Assembly: GCF_001557235.1 (NCBI RefSeq)
Contig: NZ_LSJI01000176.1
Location: forward strand, 1 to 64,000
Reading direction: 5' to 3'
DNA length: 64,000 nt
From: Phenylobacterium sp. CCH9-H3
Lineage (GTDB): Bacteria; Pseudomonadota; Alphaproteobacteria; Caulobacterales; Caulobacteraceae
The translations under genes were made by a program, and so were the position numbers. Below, piece after piece: positions 29,649-40,791 of the stretch (position 1 is its first letter; every line of letters begins with the position of its first letter). A model generated the notes under the pieces. That model had not been told where the DNA came from and ran no database searches. It saw nothing but the letters and a program-made list of their open reading frames with translations.

Positions 29649-30077
29649 ATGGCCAAGGGGCCCGAAGCGTTCCGCACCATCTCCGAAGCGGCGGACGAGC
29701 TTCACGTGCCCCAGCACGTCCTGCGGTTCTGGGAAACCAAGTTCACCTTCATCAAGCCCATGAAGCGGGCCGGCGGGCGCAGGTTCTACCGCCCCGCCGA
29801 TATCGCGGTGCTGCACGGCGTCCGCAGCCTGCTGCATGACCAGGGCTACACCATCAAGGGCGTTCAGAAGCTCCACCGCGAGCACGGGCTCAAGCACCTC
29901 GTGGCGGCCGGGGAGGGCGTTGCGCCGCCCGCAGCGCCTGCGGAAAAGGCTGCGGCGGCGGCGCCGAAGGCCGCGGCCACGTCGGCAAAGCCCGTCGGCG
30001 ACACCTCGGCCCTGCTGGCCGCGCTCCGCGACCTCGAAGCCGCAAAAACGCGGCTGGACGGGCTGCTGAAGGAGTAG
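29649..30077 (+). CDS. MerR-family regulator
   Basis: A 142-residue protein. Residues about 8-80 form a MerR winged helix ([60 protein letters not shown]). After this come a low-complexity Ala/Pro/Lys linker and a C-terminal helix ([20 protein letters not shown]) that could dimerise. No metal-binding cysteines are present, so it is not a metal sensor. It is the usual companion downstream of ihfA; its targets are unknown. Confidence 0.92.
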   Translation: MAKGPEAFRTISEAADELHVPQHVLRFWETKFTFIKPMKRAGGRRFYRPADIAVLHGVRSLLHDQGYTIKGVQKLHREHGLKHLVAAGEGVAPPAAPAEKAAAAAPKAAATSAKPVGDTSALLAALRDLEAAKTRLDGLLKE

Positions 30078-30100
30078 GGGGAAATCTCGCCGCCGGCCGC

Positions 30101-30177
<77 letters not shown>

Positions 30178-30237
30178 AAGGGCCAGGCGGCGAGGCGCGT
30201 CTTCTAGCGGATAGATGGATCAGGGCAAGGCCGAAGT

Positions 30238-30447
30238 TCAGGCCCGGGGCCCGGGCTCGCGGTTCATCCACCGGATCAGCGGGAAGAGGGGCACGCCCCA
30301 GGCCGTGCCGGCGACGCCGTAGTAAAGCAGCTGGACCGCCCAGTGGCCGGGGACGTAGTCGCCGAGGGTGGCGACCACGGCCACGTAGAGGCCGCAGAAC
30401 GCCAGGATGCCGATGAGGCCAATGAACTTGCGCAGGCGCGGGGACAT
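30238..30447 (-). CDS. DUF2842 family small membrane protein
   Basis: A 69-residue protein with two membrane helices (FIGLIGILAFCGLYVAVVATL and AVQLLYYGVAGTAWGVPLFP) and the family end PLIRWMNREP. DUF2842 proteins are short and largely alphaproteobacterial; their function is unknown. The gene is divergent from ctaA, a placement that could hint at a link with haem or oxidase assembly, but this is only inference. Confidence 0.85.
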   Translation of the reverse strand: MSPRLRKFIGLIGILAFCGLYVAVVATLGDYVPGHWAVQLLYYGVAGTAWGVPLFPLIRWMNREPGPRA

Positions 30448-30535
30448 GCCGCCTCATAGAGCGCTGGAGGCCTGGGCGGAAGCCGGCTAGAGAGCGCGCC
30501 TAAGTTCGGCCCATAAAGTGCGCCACCGCCCGTCG

Positions 30536-31567
30536 ATGACTTCGTTCCTGCGTTCCGACCGTTCGAGACCCGTGGCCATCTGGCTGCTGGTGGTGGCCGC
30601 GTTCGTGCTGGGCATGGTGATCGTGGGCGGCGCCACCCGGCTCACCGACTCGGGCCTGTCGATCACCCAGTGGAAGCCGGTGACCGGCGCCATTCCGCCA
30701 CTGAGCGACGCCGACTGGCAGCGCGAGTTCGGCCTGTACAAGCAGATCCCGCAGTACAGCCAGCTGAACGCCGGGATGAGCCTGTCCGACTTCAAGACCA
30801 TCTATTGGTGGGAGTGGTCGCACCGGCTGCTGGGCCGCGTGCTGGGGCTGGTCTTCTTCGTGCCGTTCGTCTGGTTCGCGATCCGGCGCGAGTTGCCGCG
30901 GCGGCTGTTCCTGCGGCTGGCGGGGATCTTCGTCCTGGGCGGGCTGCAGGGCGCGGTGGGGTGGTGGATGGTGTCCAGCGGCCTGGCCGAGCGGGTCTCG
31001 GTGGCGCCCGAGCGGCTGATGGTCCACCTCGGGCTGGCGTTCGCGCTGCTGGGCCTTCTCCTGTGGACGGCGCTGGACGCCTGGGCCGGCGCGGCGCGCC
31101 AGACCCTGCCCAGCCCCTGGGGGCGTCGGGCCGCATGGCTGATCGGCCTGATCTATCTGCAGATCCTGCTCGGGGCGCTGGTCGCAGGTAACGATGCGGG
31201 GCTGGTCTACAACGACTGGCCGCTGATGAACGGAGCGCTGGTTCCGGACGACTATGTGGGCGAGGGGCTCTGGGCCACCCTGGCGCACAGTCAGGGCGCG
31301 GTGCAGCTGCATCACCGGCTGGTCGGCTATCTGTTGACCGCGGTGGCGGTGGCGATCGGGCTGGCGGCGTGGCGGTCGAACTATCTGGTGCGCGAGGCCA
31401 AGCTGCTGGCCGTGGCGACGGCGGCCGCGGTGGTGGTCCAGGCGCTCCTGGGGATCGCCACGCTGATGATGCGCGCGCCCGTCGGGATGAGCATCGTCCA
31501 CCAGCTGGCCGCGGCCGTGGTGTTGAGCCTCGCGGTGGCGTTCGGATGGCGCGTGCGACGGGTCTGA
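30536..31567 (+). CDS. ctaA: Heme A synthase (COX15/CtaA type)
   Basis: This enzyme oxidises heme O to heme A for aa3 oxidases. The protein of about 343 residues has eight hydrophobic helices and the type-specific segments [39 protein letters not shown] (His ligands), [29 protein letters not shown] and [20 protein letters not shown] 30536 was chosen; GTG 30518 in frame is possible. It matters for this window because two oxidase-related loci here (bc1 chaperone, 49-55 kb oxidase) need heme A or its partners. Confidence 0.94.
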   Translation: MTSFLRSDRSRPVAIWLLVVAAFVLGMVIVGGATRLTDSGLSITQWKPVTGAIPPLSDADWQREFGLYKQIPQYSQLNAGMSLSDFKTIYWWEWSHRLLGRVLGLVFFVPFVWFAIRRELPRRLFLRLAGIFVLGGLQGAVGWWMVSSGLAERVSVAPERLMVHLGLAFALLGLLLWTALDAWAGAARQTLPSPWGRRAAWLIGLIYLQILLGALVAGNDAGLVYNDWPLMNGALVPDDYVGEGLWATLAHSQGAVQLHHRLVGYLLTAVAVAIGLAAWRSNYLVREAKLLAVATAAAVVVQALLGIATLMMRAPVGMSIVHQLAAAVVLSLAVAFGWRVRRV

Positions 31568-31743
31568 TACGCAAAAAGTCGCGGTATCATTTTACCGCAT
31601 ATTCTATCCTGTTGTAGTTATTGCGTTTTCCGATGGTTTCGCGAGACGCGCGCTGTTGACTTCCGGCGTCCATCCCGGCATATGCCGCGCCTCACGTCGG
31701 GGACGCCTCCAGCGCACCCGCTAAGTCTATTGGATCGTCCCTC

Positions 31744-32220
31744 ATGCTGAAGAGCACCACGGCTTCGCTGAAGCCCGCCGAGGTCGAGAAGAAGTGGATC
31801 GTGATCGACGCCCAGGACGCCGTGGTCGGCCGCCTGGCTTCGTTCATCGCCATGCGTCTTCGCGGCAAGCATCGCGCTGATTACACCCCGCACGTCGACT
31901 GCGGCGACTTCGTCGTCGTCGTGAACGCCCACAAGGTGAAGTTCACGGGCAAGAAGGCCACCGACGAGGTCTACTACTGGCACACCGGCCATCCGGGCGG
32001 TGTGAAGCAGCGCACCCCGGCCCAGATCCTCGCGGGCAAGTACCCCGAGCGCGTCCTGGAAAAGGCCGTCGAGCGCATGCTGCCGAAGGAAAGCCCGCTG
32101 GCCCGCAAGCAGATGACGCACCTGCGGATCTACAACAGCGCCGAGCACCCGCACGCCGCTCAGAACCCCGAGACCATCGCGTTCGCCGACCTGAACGCCA
32201 AGAACGTGCGGAGCGCGTAA
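31744..32220 (+). CDS. rplM: 50S ribosomal protein L13
   Basis: A 158-residue L13 with the conserved [60 protein letters not shown] and [20 protein letters not shown] stretches. L13 binds 23S rRNA early in 50S assembly. A plausible -35 TTGACT at 31656-31661 lies upstream. The stop overlaps the rpsI ATG by one base (TAATG), the standard rplM-rpsI operon. Confidence 0.97.
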   Translation: MLKSTTASLKPAEVEKKWIVIDAQDAVVGRLASFIAMRLRGKHRADYTPHVDCGDFVVVVNAHKVKFTGKKATDEVYYWHTGHPGGVKQRTPAQILAGKYPERVLEKAVERMLPKESPLARKQMTHLRIYNSAEHPHAAQNPETIAFADLNAKNVRSA

Positions 32221-32708
32221 TGAGCGAAGCCACCACGCAGGAAGCCACCGGCTTCGACGCCCTGAAGGGCATGGGCACCCAGGCGGAAGAGACCATCGTC
32301 CGCGAGCCCAAGATCGACGCCCAAGGCCGCGCCTACGCCACCGGCAAGCGCAAGAACGCCGTGGCCCGCGTCTGGATCAAGCCGGGCAGCGGCAAGATCA
32401 CCATCAACGGCCGCGACCAGGAGATCTACTTCGCCCGTCCCGTGCTGCGGATGATGATCGCCCAGCCCATGCAGCTGACCGATCGCGCCGGCCAGTTCGA
32501 CGTCGTCTGCACCGTGGAAGGCTCGGGCCTTTCGGGTCAGGCCGGCGCCGTTCGCCACGCCATCTCCAAGGCCCTGACCTACTACGAGCCCGGCCTGCGC
32601 GCCGTGCTGAAGCCGCACGGCCTGCTGACCCGCGACCCCCGCGTCGTGGAGCGGAAGAAGTACGGCAAGGCCAAGGCCCGACGCAGCTTCCAGTTCTCGA
32701 AGCGCTAA
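32220..32708 (+). CDS. rpsI: 30S ribosomal protein S9
   Basis: A 162-residue S9. An N-terminal extension of about 40 residues, common in alphaproteobacteria, precedes the core ([20 protein letters not shown]). The protein ends with the conserved basic tail RRSFQFSKR, which reaches the P-site t[23 protein letters not shown] and [20 protein letters not shown] are typical. It is followed by a clear terminator at 32734. Confidence 0.97.
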   Translation: MSEATTQEATGFDALKGMGTQAEETIVREPKIDAQGRAYATGKRKNAVARVWIKPGSGKITINGRDQEIYFARPVLRMMIAQPMQLTDRAGQFDVVCTVEGSGLSGQAGAVRHAISKALTYYEPGLRAVLKPHGLLTRDPRVVERKKYGKAKARRSFQFSKR

Positions 32709-32733
32709 CTCTTACGCTTCAATTTGTTTAATA

Positions 32734-32767
32734 AAACAGGCACATGGCGCGAGCCGTGTGCCTGTTT
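32734..32767 (+). terminator. Rho-independent terminator of rplM-rpsI
   Basis: A perfect 11-bp stem (AAACAGGCACA with TGTGCCTGTTT), extended by a TGGC/GCCG inner stem with a GCGA loop, lies 26 bases after the rpsI stop. It is flanked by AT-rich sequence and could also act on transcripts from the converging BCCT gene. Confidence 0.9.
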
Positions 32768-32795
32768 CGCTATTCGCGGATGACTCCCGCACCCG

Positions 32796-34799
<2,004 letters not shown>

Positions 34800-34842
34800 C
34801 CGGCGAGTCGCCGAGTGGTTGCCTCATCGCGGGCCGCCGGAC

Positions 34843-34868
34843 GTGAACGCAACCTTCGCCCAGCGGTT
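34843..34868 (+). promoter_or_regulatory. EcfG-like promoter candidate upstream of the DUF305 gene
   Basis: GTGAAC-N16-GGTT lies 28 bases before ATG 34896. It differs by one base from the GGAAC -35 element of general stress sigma promoters in alphaproteobacteria and shares the GGTT -10 form seen at 45.0 and 53.3 kb. This is a weaker match than those two. Confidence 0.4.
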
Positions 34869-34895
34869 TACGGATCCGTTGAGGGAGTCCGCATC

Positions 34896-35480
34896 ATGGA
34901 CGATCAGAAGACTGCCATGGCCATGGGTTGGGGTCGGTTCGGCGCCATGATCGTGGTCTCGACGACCACAATGTTCTTCCTGATGTACCAGTTGATCTAC
35001 AGCATCGAGCACGCGCTCTTCAGCCTGACGCGCCTGGTCTCATCGCTGGTGATGGGTTGCGTCATGACCGCGGTGATGTTGGCGTTCATGTGGAAGATGT
35101 ACCGTCCCGACGCGGCGAAGGTCGCCGTGCTCGCCGGGGCGGTGGTCGGCGGGGTCGTCCTGCTCGGCGTCAATCGAAGCCAGGCCCTGGTGGGCGATGT
35201 CAGCTTCATGCGGGCGATGATCCCGCATCATTCGATCGCCATAAACAATGCGCGGCGGGCCGACATCCGCGATCCCCGTGTGCGCTATCTCGCAGACCGG
35301 ATCACGCGCGATCAGGTCAAGGAGATCGCGGAAATGAAGCTCCTTATCGACGATATCGAACGGCGCGGGCGGCGCGCCGCGGCTCCACGCCCCGCGGGCC
35401 CGGCGACGCTCGACGCGCGGGGCGCACAGGAGGCGAGGGAGCTTCTCAGTGGCGAGCTGCTGAGCAAGGCGCCGCTCTGA
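34896..35480 (+). CDS. DUF305 membrane protein
   Basis: A 194-residue protein from ATG 34896 with GAGGGAG 8-14 bases upstream. Three hydrophobic helices ([56 protein letters not shown]) precede a DUF305 motif: [20 protein letters not shown], then [20 protein letters not shown]. The His-His pair and helical bundle are ferritin-like in related proteins, some of which are linked to copper handling; that role is only suggested here. A long in-frame extension upstream is antisense to the BCCT gene and was rejected. Confidence 0.88.
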   Translation: MDDQKTAMAMGWGRFGAMIVVSTTTMFFLMYQLIYSIEHALFSLTRLVSSLVMGCVMTAVMLAFMWKMYRPDAAKVAVLAGAVVGGVVLLGVNRSQALVGDVSFMRAMIPHHSIAINNARRADIRDPRVRYLADRITRDQVKEIAEMKLLIDDIERRGRRAAAPRPAGPATLDARGAQEARELLSGELLSKAPL

Positions 35481-35506
35481 GCAGCGCCCCTCTGCGGGAG
35501 ATGACG

Positions 35507-36166
35507 TCAACCACCGGGCGCGGCCATTGCCGGCCGCGTCTCCGGTGCGCCGCCGCCCTCCTCAGGCTTGGGGACGAGGATGAGCGTGCGGTCCTCGACG
35601 CGCCAGCTCGCCAGCTGCGAGAGGAAGTTCATGCCGAGGACGTCTACGGGACCGAGCGCCGGCGAGATGACGACCCTGAGGTTTCGGGCCTCGACGCCAC
35701 CGAGCTCCAGGCGATCGATCACGCCGGTGTCCGCTCTCACGACACCATTGGCGGTGCGCATCATGACCGGGATCACGCTGTCGTCCCGATCAACGCCGGC
35801 CCGGGCGGCCGTCTGGGAGGACAGGGCCGTGATCGTCGCGCCGCTGTCGATGAGCATGCGCTGCGAAGCGCCATTGAGCTTGACCTGCGCCCAGAAGTGC
35901 CCGTCCCGGGACATGCGGATCCGCACCTCGTCGCCGGACACCTGTTGGTCATGCAGGCCCAGTTTTGCCGCGAGCCGCGAGAGATTGGGATCGTACGGCG
36001 CTTGCTGCAGCAGCACGAAGAACCCGAAGGCCAGGATGGATAGCGAGAAGGCGGCGCGAAAGAACGGTCCGACACGCGGGAGATTGAACAACAGCACCAG
36101 AAGCACGGCCGCGCCCGCGGCGTAGAGCGCGATCTGGAGCCATTCCGGGTGGGTGGTGATCGGCAT
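35507..36166 (-). CDS. Membrane-anchored retropepsin-like aspartic protease (clan AA)
   Basis: A 219-residue protein starting MPITTHPEWLQIALYAAGAA. Two N-terminal helices (IALYAAGAAVLLVLLFNL, FFRAAFSLSILAFGFFVLL) anchor a retropepsin-fold domain with the single active-site motif LIDSGATITALS, later RLELGGVEARNLRVVIS and DVLGMNFLSQLASWRVE. It matches the bacterial clan AA family (TIGR02281-like), active as dimers and likely facing the periplasm. Substrate unknown. An upstream in-frame start at 36247 would add a poor N terminus. Confidence 0.9.
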   Translation of the reverse strand: MPITTHPEWLQIALYAAGAAVLLVLLFNLPRVGPFFRAAFSLSILAFGFFVLLQQAPYDPNLSRLAAKLGLHDQQVSGDEVRIRMSRDGHFWAQVKLNGASQRMLIDSGATITALSSQTAARAGVDRDDSVIPVMMRTANGVVRADTGVIDRLELGGVEARNLRVVISPALGPVDVLGMNFLSQLASWRVEDRTLILVPKPEEGGGAPETRPAMAAPGG

Positions 36167-36239
36167 GGCAGGATAACCGCGCCTCGGCGCTTTCGATCCG
36201 GCCAAGACCTCTCGGTGGGCGGCTCGGACTTCAAAGGCT

Positions 36240-36264
36240 GGAACCATCGGGATGGCGATCCGCT
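36240..36264 (+). promoter_or_regulatory. EcfG-like promoter candidate
   Basis: GGAAC-N16-CGCT, one base from the GGAAC-N16/17-CGTT consensus of the general stress sigma factor, lies 28 bases before the start of the small membrane protein at 36293. Confidence 0.45.
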
Positions 36265-36292
36265 AGCCCGCTAGGGCAAAAAGGAGGTCGTC

Positions 36293-36499
36293 ATGGTCGC
36301 AAGACAGGTCAAGCCGCTGAACGAAGGGGCCGCGCGTCCTCAGAAGGGCCGGATGACGTGGGCGGCCCTGGCCGCCATCGTGCTCTTCGTCCTTGCTCTC
36401 GCCTTCGTGATCCTGCGTCCGATCGTGGACCGTCGAGACGGGCCGGAGCGCGAGCCGCCGCAGGTCAACGCGCCCAGGGCTCCCGCCTCGCCCTCGTGA
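36293..36499 (+). CDS. Small single-helix membrane protein
   Basis: A 68-residue protein with an AAGGAGG ribosome-binding site 6 bases before ATG 36293. A basic N terminus is followed by one strong helix (WAALAAIVLFVLALAFVILR) and a charged, proline-rich tail (DRRDGPEREPPQVNAPRAPA). No family is recognised. A stress-sigma-like promoter lies just upstream. It converges on tamB. Confidence 0.7.
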   Translation: MVARQVKPLNEGAARPQKGRMTWAALAAIVLFVLALAFVILRPIVDRRDGPEREPPQVNAPRAPASPS

Positions 36500-36561
36500 C
36501 GCGCCGTCGTCCTGGCGAACCGCCGACAACGAGGCCCAGGGGCCCTGCGCGGCCGAACCGG

Positions 36562-39500
36562 CTAGTACTCCCTCGAGTACTCGACCTGGACGCTCGATCC
36601 GCCGAGGGTGGCCGTTTGCAGGAGGAGGCTGAGGGTCCTCGACAGAGCGAGTTCGAGTTGGGTCGCCGTGAAGCCGCGGGCATCGGTGATCACCTCCAGG
36701 TACACGTTCCGACCGATGTAGGTTCCCGCAGCCAGGGCCGTGCCCCGGCCGGTGGCCTCGTCACCGCCGAGGATTCGTAGCCGGTCCACGCCGGCGACGG
36801 AGCGGAGCCGCCCCAGCGGGTTCGCGCCGCCTCCGCCGTTGCGCAGCGAATTCAAAGCGGCGGCGATCTGGACGGCCTGGGTCGGCGAAATCTGGTCGAT
36901 GCCGGCGCCGAACAACAGGCGCGAGAGCACCTCGTCCTGGGGCAGGGCTGGGATCGACGTGAAGGCGATACGCGGATCCTGAGCTCGGCCCGACACCGTG
37001 ACGGTCGCGGTGACCCCTTCGACGGTCGTGGATGCGGCGATGTCGATTCGCGGATTGGTGGCCTCGCGGCCGTCGAAGCGAACCTCCGCCCGGGTGACCT
37101 CGAGCCTGCGACCGGCGAAGGCGTAGTCGCCACGGACAAGGTCGAGATCGCCGGTGACGATCGGATTGTCGGCGGGCCCGCGCACGCGCAGATCCGCGCC
37201 CCATTCCGATTCGAGGCCCATGCCGGTGACGAAGATCCGGTTGTCGGCGCGAACGCGAAGATCGAGCGTCCAGGTCCCCGGCAAGCCGCCCGACGGCGCG
37301 TCCCGCGCCGTCGCCCGCGACGCGGGGTCGCTGGATGTTCGACGCCGTACGCCTTCCAGTACGGGAACGTCGGCCGAGCCCTGCCTGACGATCCGGTATC
37401 GCGCCTCGGGGATCCGGAGTTCCCCGGTGATGCGGGCGCGGCGCTCGCGGCCGTTGGACACCGCGACAGCCCCGGTGACGCTCGCCCCGATCGCGTCGCT
37501 GCTCGCGAGCTGGGCCCGGTCGAACGTCGCCCGGATGTCCATCGGGAAGCCGGCGGCGGCGTCGAGGCCCACCCAGCCGCGGGCGGCGACCGACCCGGAG
37601 CCGGCTCGGCCCGTCAGGCTGGTGATCTCGAGGCGCGACTGGGTGAAACGCCCGCGTACGGCGATGCCTGACACCACGGTCGCATAGGTGGGGTTCTCAT
37701 ACCGCAAGGTCTCGCCGCGGATGACGCCGCTCAGCGTGGGCCGGCGCAACTGCCCGCCGAAGTCGGCCGCGACGATGATCGGGCCGCTGACGTCGTGGCC
37801 AGCGATCCCGGTCATGGCCCACAGGACGCCCGCCGGTCCATCGTAGCGGACACCGCCGGAGAGCGGCGAGCCGACGAGGCGCACGCGCCAGTCGCCGCCC
37901 GGCGCGATCGGCGCGATGCGCGCCTGGATCCGCCCGATGGCGGCCTGGCCCCGGCGGACCACCCCGTCCAGGCTTCCGCCCGAGGGCGACAGGGCGCCAC
38001 GCACCGCGATATCGACCGGCGGCGACTCCGTGCCCAGGGCGACCCGGGAGAACCCCTCGACGTTCAGGCGGATCGACGCGGTCGGCATCGCGCCGCCGCC
38101 CGGCGCCCGCACGTCGATCACGCCCGTGGCGGAGCCTTCAAGGGCAAGGTTCGGCAGAAGATTGCGTGCGAGGCTTAGGTCGACCTCGTTCAGGCGCGCT
38201 TCGAGACGGGTCGGCTGGCCCGTCTCCCCGGCCAGGACCACCCCGCCCCGGGGCAGCACCACCCGGACGGGCGCGAGCCGCCATCCGTCGTCCACCTTGC
38301 GGATGTCGGCGGGGGCCGCCAGCCGCAGCGCCACGCCATTCACCGTGCTCCGAAGGTTCGCGCGGATCGCCCTCGGCGCCAGGCTCGCCTGCCCGGCGAG
38401 ATCGAACGGCGTGACGCTCTCGCCGCGCATGACGAATCCGACGTCCCCACGACCGTCACTATAGCGGCCACGTACCCGCGCTGCGCTCAGCGATAACCCC
38501 TCACGGGTGAGGTCGGCCACCCAGAGGTCGCCGCTCACCTGCGGTCCTCCCTCGGGCAGCAGGACCGTCGCGGTCAGGCGGCCGCGGCCGATGGCGACCA
38601 CGGGGGCGAGCCTCAGCGTCGCCGCGCGCGCGGATACGTCGATGTCGGTCCGTTGGACGGCTCCCGCCGCGCCCAGGCGGACCACGCCGCCGAGGCCCGA
38701 GCCGCTCAGCTGCAAGGTTCCCACGAACGGCCCCGACGGCGCCTGGGAGAGGCGGCCGGCGAGGGTCACGCCGGCGGCGTTCAGGGCCGAGATGTCGATC
38801 GCCAGGGGGCGTCCCGGCCGAAGGGTCGCCTGGCCGGTGAGGGGGCCGTAGTCGGATTGCGCCGTGAAGCTCGTCCGGTAGCCTTGCCCGGTTCCCAGCA
38901 TCTCCAGCACCACGTCGCGCAGGCCCCCGCCCACGTCCGGGCGAGGGGCGGTCAAGCGCACGATCGGGCGCTGCGCGGTTCCGTCCGCGGTCAGGACGAG
39001 CGGCCCGTACCGCGCGGATCGCGCGGCGGCCCGGAACGACAGCTGTCCGTCAGGGCGATAGCTGCCGGAGCCGCTAACGATGCGGAAGTCCGGCGCCTGC
39101 AGCCTCAGGTTCGCGACGGTGATCTGGCCGCCGGGCAGCAGCGCGACGTCCGCCGTGAGGAGCCCCTGGCCGCCCAGCAGATCGCGAAGCGCGCCGTTGT
39201 CGAGGCGTCGGCTGTTCACCCGGACCGACCCGCGCAACCCGATGCCGCCCTCCCGCCCGGCGGTGAGCTCGGCGTCGGTGACGAGGTTGAAGCGGCCGAC
39301 CCCCTCAACGGCGTAGTCGTTGACGCGGCCCTTCAGCGCCCCGTCGTACCGTCCGGATCTGAGGTCCGCCACGATCACGGCTGTCGCGTCCAGCCGTTCG
39401 GAACGGAGCCGCAGGTTGTCGGTCAGCAGACGTCCGTCGGAATAGGCGACGTCGCCGGTGAGCGACAGGTTCGAGAGCAGTCCCCCGGCTGACGCATTTG

Positions 39501-40791
39501 ACCCCGTGACCCGCGCCGCCCGGGCGCTGATCGGGACCTGGATGCGGTTCGGCGAGATGCGGGCGCGTCCGTCCGCGCGCAGGCCCTCGATGCGGGTCAC
39601 GCCGGCGCCGATCATGGCCGCGGACAGCCTGTAGTCGACCAGAAGCCTGGCCAGCCGGCCATCAAGCTTGAGCGCGAGGACAACGTCGCGTCCGGTCAGG
39701 TTCGGCGCCACGGCGCCGGCCTCCAGCAGGCGCGCCGTCACCTGCACGTCGTCGAAGCGGTTGGTTTCGAGGTCGACGGCGCCGGCCGCGGCAAGGGTCA
39801 GGGCGTCGGATGACAGGGTCAGCCGTCCGTTCAGTCGCCGCTGTTTCAGCGTTCCGTCGGCCTCGATCGCCACGGCCGGCGCCAACAGCCGGGACGCCGG
39901 TCCCTGGACGAATGCGCCGGCGCGGACCTCGCCTTCGGCCCGGAACCGCGCATCGTCGGCCCGCAATCGCACATCCAGGAGGGCTTGAGGACCCAACCGG
40001 GCCACAGCGCGCCCGCGCCAGGCCTTCCAGTCGCCGCGGCCGTCGATGGTGGCGATGAGCGGCTTGCCCAGGCCAAGGTAGCTGTCCGCCAGCCCGCCGA
40101 TCGGCGCACTGAGGCCGATATCCATCTGCAACCGGTTCGCGGCCGGGACCACGTCCACCTTGACGTCCAGCCGGTCGCCGCCAGCGAGGCCCCGTCCTTC
40201 GAGCGCGCGGGCCATCAGGTCGAGTTTTGCGCGCCCGTCCGCCAGATCGGCGGAGCCGCGAAGGGTCGCGACATGTCGCCGTCCCGTCACCGGCGATTCG
40301 AGGATGATGCGTCCGAGGCTGACGTCGGGCGCGGCGATGTCGATGTCGGGCAGCAGCGGCTTGTTCGGATCGCGCGGTGTTGGCTTCAACGCCGGCCGAC
40401 GTAGGACGCGAACCTCGGGCGCGGCGAATTCTCGCAGGTCCAGCTTCCTGCGCAGCACCGCAGCGGGGCGCCAGTCGACGGTCGCCTCCGGGATCCGCGC
40501 GAAGACGCCGCGCGTGTCGCGCAGCGACACCTCATGGAGCGTCATCCGGCCGAACAGCGATCCTTCGATGCGGCCGATGCGGACGTTCAGGCCGGACTCG
40601 GTGCGATAGCCGGCGATGCGCTCGACCAGAAATGCGCGGCCGGGGCCCGTGTTGAGAGCCGCCAAGCCGAGGCCGGCCAGGAGCAACAGGAGGGCTATGA
40701 CGGCGCCGCCGATCAGGGCCCAGCGTTGGGCGCGGGGGCGCCCCGGCCGTGGCGCGCGGGTGGGAGGCGGACCCTGGCCTTCCGCCGACAT
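36562..40791 (-). CDS. tamB: Translocation and assembly module protein TamB
   Basis: A 1409-residue AsmA-like protein that spans the periplasm and works with TamA in outer-membrane protein insertion and lipid transport. One N-terminal helix (WALIGGAVIALLLLLAGLGL) is followed by long stretches of beta repeats (RIGRIEGSLFGRMTLHEVSL, LLTADVALLPGGQITVANLR). The C-terminal DUF490 region contains DLDLVRGDYAFAGRRLEVTR, VSGRAQDPRIAFTSIPALPQ and ends with the beta-signal-like VQVEYSREY. ATG 40791 overlaps the tamA stop by one base. A longer open frame upstream is antisense-like and not coding. Confidence 0.93.
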   Translation of the reverse strand: MSAEGQGPPPTRAPRPGRPRAQRWALIGGAVIALLLLLAGLGLAALNTGPGRAFLVERIAGYRTESGLNVRIGRIEGSLFGRMTLHEVSLRDTRGVFARIPEATVDWRPAAVLRRKLDLREFAAPEVRVLRRPALKPTPRDPNKPLLPDIDIAAPDVSLGRIILESPVTGRRHVATLRGSADLADGRAKLDLMARALEGRGLAGGDRLDVKVDVVPAANRLQMDIGLSAPIGGLADSYLGLGKPLIATIDGRGDWKAWRGRAVARLGPQALLDVRLRADDARFRAEGEVRAGAFVQGPASRLLAPAVAIEADGTLKQRRLNGRLTLSSDALTLAAAGAVDLETNRFDDVQVTARLLEAGAVAPNLTGRDVVLALKLDGRLARLLVDYRLSAAMIGAGVTRIEGLRADGRARISPNRIQVPISARAARVTGSNASAGGLLSNLSLTGDVAYSDGRLLTDNLRLRSERLDATAVIVADLRSGRYDGALKGRVNDYAVEGVGRFNLVTDAELTAGREGGIGLRGSVRVNSRRLDNGALRDLLGGQGLLTADVALLPGGQITVANLRLQAPDFRIVSGSGSYRPDGQLSFRAAARSARYGPLVLTADGTAQRPIVRLTAPRPDVGGGLRDVVLEMLGTGQGYRTSFTAQSDYGPLTGQATLRPGRPLAIDISALNAAGVTLAGRLSQAPSGPFVGTLQLSGSGLGGVVRLGAAGAVQRTDIDVSARAATLRLAPVVAIGRGRLTATVLLPEGGPQVSGDLWVADLTREGLSLSAARVRGRYSDGRGDVGFVMRGESVTPFDLAGQASLAPRAIRANLRSTVNGVALRLAAPADIRKVDDGWRLAPVRVVLPRGGVVLAGETGQPTRLEARLNEVDLSLARNLLPNLALEGSATGVIDVRAPGGGAMPTASIRLNVEGFSRVALGTESPPVDIAVRGALSPSGGSLDGVVRRGQAAIGRIQARIAPIAPGGDWRVRLVGSPLSGGVRYDGPAGVLWAMTGIAGHDVSGPIIVAADFGGQLRRPTLSGVIRGETLRYENPTYATVVSGIAVRGRFTQSRLEITSLTGRAGSGSVAARGWVGLDAAAGFPMDIRATFDRAQLASSDAIGASVTGAVAVSNGRERRARITGELRIPEARYRIVRQGSADVPVLEGVRRRTSSDPASRATARDAPSGGLPGTWTLDLRVRADNRIFVTGMGLESEWGADLRVRGPADNPIVTGDLDLVRGDYAFAGRRLEVTRAEVRFDGREATNPRIDIAASTTVEGVTATVTVSGRAQDPRIAFTSIPALPQDEVLSRLLFGAGIDQISPTQAVQIAAALNSLRNGGGGANPLGRLRSVAGVDRLRILGGDEATGRGTALAAGTYIGRNVYLEVITDARGFTATQLELALSRTLSLLLQTATLGGSSVQVEYSREY